Source of the DNA: Parachlorella kessleri
Taxonomy: Eukaryota > Chlorophyta > Trebouxiophyceae > Chlorellales > Chlorellaceae
Direction: 5' to 3'
Length of the DNA stretch: 42,713 bases
Assembly (NCBI GenBank): GCA_001598975.1
Contig: BBXU01000087.1
Location: 1-42,713, forward strand
Position 1 is the stretch's first letter. Every line of letters starts with the position of its first letter. The notes under the pieces are model-generated. The model was not told the origin of the DNA and made no database searches. It saw nothing but the letters and a program-made list of their open reading frames with translations. Shown piece after piece: positions 32,934 to 42,713 of the stretch. The position numbers and the translations under genes are program-made.

Positions 32934-35900
32934 TCACCGGCCCCAGCCAAACAGCCGCGACACCATGCTGCCGCCTGCTGCGCCTTGCTGCTGCGGCGCC
33001 TTCTGCGGCAGGCGGTGTTCCAGTGAGGGGTACTTGATGTAGTTAAGGGCCGCGTCCAGCACAATGGGCCGTGCCGCCACCAAACGCAGCTTGGGCGGCA
33101 CCCTGCAACGCAGGAGACCAAGGTGCAATGCGGCGCTTACGAATGCATTCACCCCCAGTCCGAAGCAGCATTTCGGGCAACAGGCCTGACCCAGGCGCCA
33201 CACCGCGGCGTGTGGAGGTTCCCTGAGCGTGTAGCTTGTGGCAGAAGGGGGTAATTTTTCGTGTGCATTGTGTGCAAAACTGAGGCTTGGCCCAGGCGGC
33301 TCCACCATGCATCCAAGGCGGGAGTGCACGCCCTGCGAAGCCACACGCGCCAATGCCCGACATCGCACGGTGTCTCCAGCACACCATGTGAGGGTGCAAG
33401 CTGCAAGTCTACGCGCTACTGATGCTAGGCCCATGGGACTTTCGTTCAACTCACTCCACCATTGCTCACTGCCTGCCCACCTGGCCACACGCACGCTGCC
33501 CCGCCCCTCTCCAACAAACTCCTCCCACTCCTCCAGGCTGTCCTCCAGGTACCCCTCCGCTGCCCGCTTGGCCCCTGCTGTGCTGCCTGCTGCGCGTGCT
33601 GCGTCCAGCGTTAGGCCCTGGATGCCCTCGACAGCGCCCTCCTTGGCCCGCGCCTCCTCTGCAGCGGGAAGGTAGAGCCAGCCGGGAGGGAAGCCAGGAC
33701 TCAGGAGCAGGCGCTGTCGGAGCCAAGCGGGAAGAGAGGGCATAGGGGCCAGTACAAGGGAAGGAAGCGACGCAGCTGTGCATGCCTTCGCAGGAACTAA
33801 GGAAAACGACACGCAGGCAAGCTCCCAGAGCATGGCTTGCACTGCCACCACCGTGAGCTCACAGCATACCCAGCTCCGCCGTCCACACTGCCACTGCCAC
33901 CAGAGGCAGGGAAAGGTTCTAACAAGTGAGCGGTGCCATTCTGAAGCACGGCAGGTTTGTGCGGCACCCCGAGCCTCTCACCCGCCCCCAAGTCTGCCAG
34001 GGCCACGCTGCGCCAGGCAGCCGCCTGCTGTGCCAGCGCTGCCACCTCAGCCACCCCCTCGGCATCCGGCTTGGCACACTCCTGCGCAGAGTGCAGACCC
34101 ACAGCCCCTCACGACCGGCATTGCTTGCTGTGAAGGGTTGGCCAAGCAGCCTACCCCACCAGGGAGGATGCCATCAATGGCAAGATATGCCCACCTGCTG
34201 GCCATCCACGGCCAATTGTGCCCTTGAGGTCGTCCAGCTCATATAATACTATCCCCCCAGTTATGCCGCTCCCATCAAGCCGACAACCTGGCTCCCAGCG
34301 GCTGCACGCGCACCTCGTACTTGTCCCGAGCCTGCCTGCAGCGCTCCTGCGCCCGCTGGAAGAGCGCCGCCGCCTCGGCCGCCTTGCCGCCAGCCGCCAG
34401 GTAGGAGTGGGCGACATACAGGCAGCGGGCCGCCTGGTACTGAGCAGCCTGCAGGTCAGGCAGCCAGGCAGGCAGGCAAGGGGGCAGAGTTGGTGCCGTC
34501 ACCCCTCAGAGAAGCCTGGTGGCAGCACGGCTGCGGACCCAGGGGGCGCACTGCCGGGGCAGCAGAGTAGTGGGGGCTTATGGGAGTGGGGCTGGGGACA
34601 CGCCTAGCGGAATAGGTGTGACCACTGCCCCTCCGTGCACCGTCGCCAACCAATACCCTTCAACACCATACACACTGCACCCCACCAGCGGAGGCAGGCA
34701 AATTGGGCCACAAATAGGCCACATCCGCGTAAGAGGACACATCCTGTGTGTGGGCCGTGTCTGGCGGGAAGCCCTTGACCGATCGTATGCACTCCCTCCA
34801 TACCTGGCACAGAGAGCCAAGCTGACACAGAGGGCCTCCCCCTTGGCCCCCTATCAATTAATGACCGCCTACCAGGGCCTACCTGTGCTGCGCAGGCGTC
34901 CATGAGCGCCTCCCCCCTGGCGCCGCCCAGTTCCGCCGCCAACTCATTCAGCTCGCCCACGTTGGCCAGCAGGGTGTCGTACAGCCGCACAACGTCCTCC
35001 GCCCGGCCGGGACGCTCCTTGTCCTGCGGGCGCGGCATAGCAGAGAGGGTGGTGCATGTTGTCGAGGATGTGACTCGGCACGTTGGGAGGTAGGGTGTGG
35101 TAAGGGCACCCACACGACCTTGCACCTGGCTTGAGTGGGCTGTTACGGACCTGCATGTGGGAGCATGCTTCAGCACAAAGCACTTGCTCATGTGCAGTGC
35201 CTTGCGTAGACGCGGGCGGACCACGTCCTCTGGGAGGAGGACATTCCAGGGAGATATGGGAAACGCAGGGGCGGCAGAGCCGGGGGGGACGCGGGGGTAT
35301 GGGGATCTCTGAAAGGACAGGTGCAGGCCCCCTAAAGGCTGGGTTTGTTCACTAGCGCTCCATAGGACACATCAACCTGCAGTGACTGATATGTTGCCCG
35401 TCAACAGCACCCCCCATGCAGGGTTTGGGCTGCTGCAGCCCCACACAGGCATGGAGGAGAGTCGCCCAGCCCCAGACCCTGTGCACCAACCTCTGCCCCA
35501 GCGCGCTTAGCATGTCCTGCTGCACGAGGAGCCTCACGCTGGCCTCCAGGGACCCCCATAGCGCGCTGGCCTCAGTGCCAGCGCTTACCCAGTGCATGCT
35601 TTCCTCCGCCAGCCCCTTTTCAGTTTATCCACAACCCCTTTTCAGTTTATCCACAATCCGCTACCTGAGCGACCCACACCGGCCCTCCTGCGTCGCTGTC
35701 AGCTCACTGGATCTCATCCATCACCGTTGTTCTTTACGTGCCTCGCCGGCTAGGGCCCTCCTCCAAACCCGGCACCGTCCCTCACCTTGGCCTTCTGCCC
35801 CGTCAGCGCGCGCTCCTGGCCGCGCCGCAGCCGCGCCGCCGCGTCGCGTGCCAGGGACAGCCCCCGCGCCAGCGTCAGGCCCAGTACGGTGCCCCGTACC

Positions 35901-38900
35901 GCCCGGTCCAGCGCTACCAGCTCCGACCGTACCGCCTCACTATCAGCACCGCCTGCATGCAGGCAGATGGGAGCAATTGTCAGGCACAGGGTACAGGTAT
36001 GCGACGGCAGTGCTTGCACAGCCTTTAGGCTGCCTACAGGGTCCAACCCATTGCCCACCAGACCTGCAGGTGCCACTCTGGAGCGGACTATACGCCACCA
36101 CAAGCCGGCCGCCCTGCGTTGGGCATGCAACCAGCTGTCCACGTACAGCCCGACACACCCAGGCAGGTGTCGCTTGAAGGTTCTGCAGCTACCAGGGACG
36201 CGGCGGCAAGAGAGAGCCCTGGCTCAGCGTGGCGTACCCGAGCCCAGCTGCATGGCGGCCTTGACGGCGGTGCGAGCCTCGTTATAGGCATTGATGGTAC
36301 GATCGTACAGCGCCAAGCGGGCCTCAATGCTGTCCGCGGCGCCGGCGCCCTCGGCATCCATGCTGTCAGCCAGCTGACTCTCTAGCTCCTGCATGGATGG
36401 CGGCCATGGGAGCCAGGACCAGTGGCGCGGGGTTTAGATCAAGGAGAAGGAGTGTGGTAAGAGTACATGCCTTCAGCCTACAGCCTGAACAGTCCACAGC
36501 AAGTCCAGTCCAGCGCAGCCATGCTGGGAAGGTGCACACACGAAAGCCCTCATGCGCGGCACGCGGGCAGGTGCTGCCAGTGAACCTGTGCCTGGTGGAC
36601 TGTCAGGAAACGGCTTCGCGACTTCCAAACCCAAACTGCCGAAAGCAGGGCAGCAAGCCCCTGCAGGCTTCCAGGATGCGATAGACACTCACAGGTCATG
36701 CACCCAAGTAGCCCGCCAGGCTTACGTGTTACACCGCCCTCCCGATCAGCTAGTCCTGCCTCTGTGCCATATGCACGATTTCAATGCTGTACTCGGAACT
36801 ATGCGAAACCATTCAAGAGCAATAGGTAGCCCCAGTGCAAAGCTGATAACCTGCCAGCACTAACTTCTCGCCCCCCCCCCACCCACACACACACACGCTC
36901 ACCCGTGCATTGTGGATGGGTATCCGGATCTTCTCCTCTCGGATGGGGTACGACTCCCCTTGCCAGCTCAGCGACGAGGTGGCGCCAGCCTGCTGCGCCT
37001 GCGCCTCCGCTGCCAAAGAGGCCAGCTTGGACTGCAGCATAAGGCGCCGCGCGTAATTAAGCTGGGTTTGGCATCTCCACGAAAAGAACAAGAGCTGAGC
37101 ATAGAGCAGAAAGGAGGGCTCACTTCCGTGATTAGCCGTCAACTGCTGCAGCTTTATGTTGCAGTGCACCAGGAAGGCCCATGCAACCCGCCCAGCAACC
37201 CTTGACCTGCGCTTGACCCCATTGTCCGTGACACCTGTCAAAGGTTGTATCATCAGTTGCAAAGGGTTGGCAGCCATGCGAAACAAGGTTTTTATGAAGC
37301 AGACTGGACAGGACTGGCAAAGGCAGACATCTTTCGCTCTCATATTTCACCCAATAGTCTCACCTGGACATGACAAGTGTCCCAGTCCTACATTCACTGC
37401 CAAATTTGAGGCTTCCATGATACATTCTTCCCTGCTTGTGAAGCGGGTTGCTTGCATGAGTCACCCACAGCACATAGGCGCCGCCACGCCTACCTGCAGT
37501 ATGTCCATGCCGGGCCCTGCCGCTCCTTCCAGCTCCAGCAGCGCCGAGGGGTCCGGGGCCGCCCCGCCCTTGCGGCTGATCTGGTAGTTGCAGTACCTGC
37601 AGGGACCAGCAGGGGGATGACACAACCCCCAAGCTACACCATGAGACCCGGACAGCATCTTTGCTGGCTGGGAACCTGTTTAGATTGCTACCAGGCGGGC
37701 CCCCAGGGAGTCACCAACACCGACTAAGAAGGTAGCAGCCGCCACTGGGGCAGTCAGTACAGGGCGCAGGGTTCAGAGCCCCCCTCCTCCACCTCAGGTG
37801 CTATGGCACGCAATATGCAAACAGCCACAACCACAGCAGCCCCCACTGCCCCGTAACCTCCCACCACCAAGCCTGCACTGGGCCCACCACAGAAGGAATC
37901 AACAGTAGTTGTACCAGGTCCTCTCTTGAGGCACTACCCGTCAGAAGGTTTGGTTTGACTCTGGCTGGCACACCCATCTTTCCTTGCCTGATGGTCGGCT
38001 CCACCTGGTCCAGGAAGTGTCGGCACACGCCCTGCTGCTCAAAGCTGCCCACCTTGGCCAGCTCCTCCAGCAGCTTCCTGCATAGAAGGCACCGGATCGT
38101 TGTGTAACCCTCTGTCAGTCAATGTGTGTATGCTTTTCTAAAGCTGCCCACCTTGGCCAGCTCCTCCAGCAGCCTCCTGCACAAGTAATCACTTCAGATA
38201 CGCACTTGGACCTCTGTTGTACCCCACTGTAGGTTGAAGACAGTGCTATGCTGCTGCTTGACCTGCCCAGCTTGGTGCCAAACAATGCCTCAGCACATTA
38301 CTGGGGCAGCCTTTGTTGAGACCGCATTGGAACCCAAACTACCCTGACTTGGTCTAGGGAGGATTCACGCTACTTAGCTATTGTTTTATTGAGGGCTGCC
38401 CACTACAGTCAGCCCCTCCAGCAGCTTGGCCAGCAGCTTCTGTGACAAGGAGTGAGGGCGGCCGCCCTGCTATGTACTACCCCAGATGCTGATGTTGTGG
38501 TGCCCACGCCTTCACACCAGGTTGGTGGTGCATCTAACCAAGGGCAAACCCTCGAGCACGACAAAACACCGTCATGTCCACTGGCATGTCGGGCAGGGGC
38601 CATGTTGGGAGCCCCGCAGCCTGGTACTAAGGCAAGCAGCGACACTGGCCCACGGGGGCACTTGCCCACCACCCGACCCTCACGGCCAGGGATTAATAAG
38701 CACCACGGCGACTGCCAGTGCAGAAGCATCTGGCCATCAGCGCACCTGGCCCGCAAGAACCGCGCCAGCGCGCCCTCCCAGTCGCTCTCCCTCTCCAGCA
38801 GCACGTTGCCGCCCATCAGCGCCGCGTACGCGTCGGCCTCCAGGCTGCTGCGCGCGTCGCAGCGGTCGCCGGCCAGCCGCAGCAGGTCCTGCGCATGCGC

Positions 38901-39655
38901 GGCCGCCTTGGCAAGCCGCCGCACGAGGTGCTGCCGCTTGCGAGGCTCGGACTTCTGCTCCAGCTGGTTCTTGAGCTCCATGGCGTACGACCAGGCGCGC
39001 TCCGCGCAGACGAGCGGAATGTGGAGATACCTGCACAGCCGCGGGGAGGGCGACGTGCATGGCTGGTGGGGGTTGGGATGACACAGGGAGCAGGGAACGG
39101 CCACGGCACTTGCACAATGCTAGTGCAAGGGGCCCCCTATCAGGCTAGGTGGCTTCCAAAGTCCTGCGCTATTAGAAGAATGTGAAGCCTGGCTCTTGGG
39201 CCTCTCAAGGGACGCACCTGACATCCTTGATAGCCGCCGCCTCCAGCCTCTTCTTCTGGTACCGGCCGCGGCCGTGGAGAAACTTAAGTGACTTGTACAG
39301 GCGCCTTAGCCTCCTCCCGCAGTACTGCCTGCAACATCAAACGTCACACTCCATCACCTACCCATAATCAATACGCCAGGCTAGTCCGATAACACCCAGG
39401 CCCGGTTGCACACCTGTACCGCAGGTAGTCGCTGTGCTTGAGCCCATGAATGCTCTGCGCGGTCTGCACGGTTAGTAATACGTTCAGGCTTAGCGTAGGG
39501 AGCACCGTGGGCTCCACCTGCGCCTCCAAGCCTGTAGGCACCTCCGCCTCCGCCTCCATGGGATGACCGATGATGAGCCAGGCAGGTACAGATCTATTCG
39601 ATCTATTGATCACGACATCAGTCACTGCTTCGAGCGATCCCACCGTCCTAGCCAT
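32934..39655 (-). CDS. SRP68: Signal recognition particle subunit SRP68
   Basis: Thirteen exons in minus order: 39414-39655, 39218-39328, 38746-39030, 37988-38077, 37494-37596, 36903-37031, 36238-36388, 35786-35952, 34883-35023, 34314-34448, 33982-34081, 33481-33658 and 32934-33102. All phases agree and give 666 residues. SRP68 binds SRP RNA and dimerises with SRP72 in the cytosolic particle that targets ribosomes to the ER. Family marks include GLKHSDYLRYR, RRLRRLYKSLKFLHGRGRY (basic RNA-binding stretch), AERAWSYAMELKN, LDQVEPTIRYCNYQ, AEDVVRLYDTLLANV and the C-terminal PSLEHRLPQK with a final GWGR. An internal Met at 39559 would give 634 residues, nearer the usual 600-630, and may be the true start because the preceding 32 residues look atypical. 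Intron 4 appears to use a GC donor (CAG|GCAAGG at 37987). Confidence 0.93.
35613..35656. repeat. Two-copy 22-bp tandem repeat in an SRP68 intron
   Basis: CCCCTTTTCAGTTTATCCAC occurs twice in tandem within the intron 35024-35785. The second copy is almost exact. No function is evident. Confidence 0.8.
38140..38181 (-). pseudogene. Duplicated exon-start fragment in SRP68 intron 3
   Basis: This segment repeats 38041-38082 with a 99-bp offset and about one mismatch. It includes the TGCAG acceptor and the first codons of SRP68 exon 37988-38077, reading RLLEELAKVGSF in place of KLLEELAKVGSF. The copy lacks the rest of the exon. If spliced in using its own GTGGGC donor, it would end in the wrong phase for the next exon, so it is probably an inert pseudo-exon. 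Confidence 0.75.
38396..38445 (-). pseudogene. Second, decayed copy of the SRP68 exon start
   Basis: The stretch contains GGCTGCCCAC, CCCCTCCAGCAGCTTGGCCAG and CAGCTTCTGTGACAAG, resembling a rearranged version of the acceptor end of exon 37988-38077. In the phase used by SRP68 it soon meets a stop codon, so it cannot act as an exon. Confidence 0.5.
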
Positions 39656-39979
39656 GACCTCTGACTAATTGCTTAGTCTATGGCTCTCCAATAGCTCAAA
39701 ACCTGGGCCGAGGGCTTCAAAAAACTGCTCTAACCCTGACAGTGACTGTGGCAGGGACCCTTGGACGGCATGACCACAAGCCTGCTAGGAATTTCCAAGT
39801 GACTGTGCTTGTGGGGTGATGGCAGATTGATGGGCAAAGGTCGCTCACTTCCTCGCTTCTAAGGCCCTGAGCAGTCCTTCAAAACCCCAAGAGCCTGACG
39901 AAGAGCAGTGCAAGGTATCCTCAGCTGCAGCAAGGCTTAAGATATGTAACTTTACTTAGAAAGAAGCTGCAGTTTCGGC

Positions 39980-40225
39980 TTACAGGTTTGCGTATCTGCA
40001 GGTCGAGTATGCTGTGTCAAGTACGGCCAAGTAGGGCCGCTTGTCCTCTTCCAATCTTGAGGGCTTTGAGCGCCTAGAGGCACCAGACCGCAGCCTTTTG
40101 GTCACTGTTTTAGCCGCTCCGCCGGGGCCATTCACCACACTGGCAGACCTGCACCTGAGGTTCAGGCCTGCCAAGCCGGCTGCGGAAGCAGAGGCTGGTG
40201 GGAGGGGCGCAGTCCCGGCAGCCAT
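39980..40225 (-). CDS. Small hypothetical ORF, doubtful
   Basis: From the ATG at 40225 (context CTTCATGGC) the frame runs 81 residues to a TAA lying within a TGTAA motif. The product is basic and Ala/Ser-rich with no recognised domain. The opposite strand is also open over 40041-40274, though without an ATG near its start. It is uncertain which strand codes, or whether either does. Confidence 0.22.
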   Translation of the reverse strand: MAAGTAPLPPASASAAGLAGLNLRCRSASVVNGPGGAAKTVTKRLRSGASRRSKPSRLEEDKRPYLAVLDTAYSTCRYANL

Positions 40226-40688
40226 GAAGGCTGGCAAGGTGGGCAGGCAAGAAGTGCGCCAGTCGTCAGCCTAGCAGCGACTTGTCATTTTGAGCTGCGT
40301 GGAACGCTGGATGCCCGGGCTCATGTCTTCTGCTTGCTTGGCTGCAGGTATGGAAGGTGGCGTCGTCAGCATCACAACCCACACAGCACTCTGGCACCCA
40401 CCTAGCCCGCTGGCTTTGACCCTCCTTGCAGCACATATCGGAAGCAGCAGGGAGCATGCAGAAGGACGGGGGGTCCAGCGGAGACGCCTCGACTGTTGCC
40501 AAGTGGCCCAAGCAAGGGGGGGGGGACACAAGCATGGGTGCTGCCTGATGCTCTGGTAGCTCATGAGCCTGCAAATACTTTTGATGACCCTTCCATATAG
40601 CTCTCTACTCTCGGAGCTCGCAGCTCCAGCAACTTTGCAGCAGGACGGCAGCACTGGGCTTCCCTCTTGAAACCAGGCTTGGGCTAGG

Positions 40689-40693
40689 TTACA
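40689..40693 (-). terminator. TGTAA polyadenylation motif for CDC48
   Basis: TGTAA on the minus strand lies about 325 bp past the CDC48 stop codon at 41017-41019. It is the nearest such motif downstream. Confidence 0.5.
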
Positions 40694-41016
40694 GTGTGGG
40701 TGCTAAGCTTGCTTCACTTCAAAGTGGGGTACATTTATGAAACGGACAATTTGGGTCCCAATGTGCGGAGCATCACTCGCCGACGCGGGACACAAGTACA
40801 TGCTCTCGCAGCAGGAAGTACACACGCGGCAACGCGCTCTCACTACAGCGCGCAGACCCCCGGACACCTTGGGGCCCCTGCGCCTGCGCTGAACATGATA
40901 CACATCTCTGCTACCAGCGTCGCTGCAACTTCTTGACTGACAGCTGCAACCCTCCAGCCAGGTGCCTATTGCCTCAGCATCCCCTAGCAGGCATCAGATG
41001 CTCCGCTAGATGCTCA

Positions 41017-42713
<1,697 letters not shown>

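Larger units (their letters stand above)
39656..41016. other. Intergenic region between CDC48 and SRP68
   Basis: This 1.36-kb gap holds the SRP68 promoter side and the CDC48 3' UTR. It contains a small ORF pair around 39980-40274 and a G-run near 40516-40525. A minus-strand TGTAA lies at 40689-40693. Nothing else was recognised. Confidence 0.5.

Noticed and set aside
35352..35597. Extra SRP68 exon candidate on the minus strand (SVRLLVQQDMLSALGQR)
   Set aside because: The flanking exons match SRP68 continuously without it, and no suitable phase-0 acceptor was found.
35624..35655. Two TTATCCACA sequences identical to a bacterial DnaA box
   Set aside because: They are part of a 22-bp tandem repeat within a eukaryotic intron; there is no bacterial origin context.

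Overview
The window looks like nuclear DNA of a green alga, most likely a chlorophycean (Chlamydomonas/Haematococcus-type) alga. Genes are GC-rich and split by many short introns that mostly end in TGCAG. TGTAA polyadenylation motifs follow several stop codons. Proteins are rich in Ala, Gln and Ser-Pro tracts, and GCA/CAG repeats are frequent. An intron carries a TTTAGGG-type telomere-like sequence. The group is inferred from these signs only; the species was not identified. There are no bacterial, phage, plasmid, CRISPR or rRNA features, and no convincing tRNA.

Layout, left to right. (1) 34-10377 (+): 3' part of a very large, low-complexity gene whose product has AT-hook-like basic patches and repeated Cys modules; probably nuclear, function unknown. 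(2) 10807-14258 (+): a conserved-looking protein I do not recognise, with a basic Ser/Arg/Lys-rich tail. (3) 14767-15742 (+): plastid-targeted hotdog acyl thioesterase. (4) 17056-20101 (-): secreted protein with two LysM domains, a Ser-Pro linker and a CAP/SCP domain. (5) 20829-23090 (+): TFIIB-family factor resembling BRF2/plant PTF2. (6) 24117-32334 (-): 1421-residue FUSC-family membrane protein with two six-helix blocks. (7) 32934-39655 (-): SRP68, complete. (8) 41017-42713 (-): last three exons of CDC48/p97; the rest lies beyond the right edge.

Exon chains were built by hand. For genes 3 to 8 every junction used is phase-consistent and the summed exons give an intact reading frame. Genes 1 and 2 are also phase-consistent but each has one doubtful small exon. 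The genes do not form a pathway; this is ordinary eukaryotic gene order with housekeeping functions (SRP68, CDC48, a TFIIB-like factor) beside an extracellular protein and a transporter.

The most unusual signal is structural. In three neighbouring genes, short stretches spanning a splice boundary have been duplicated inside introns. The FUSC gene has a 29-bp tandem repeat carrying four copies of one 5' splice site. SRP68 and CDC48 have decayed copies of an exon's acceptor end just upstream of the real exon. A telomere-like inverted repeat sits in a FUSC intron. No clear new multi-gene system was found.
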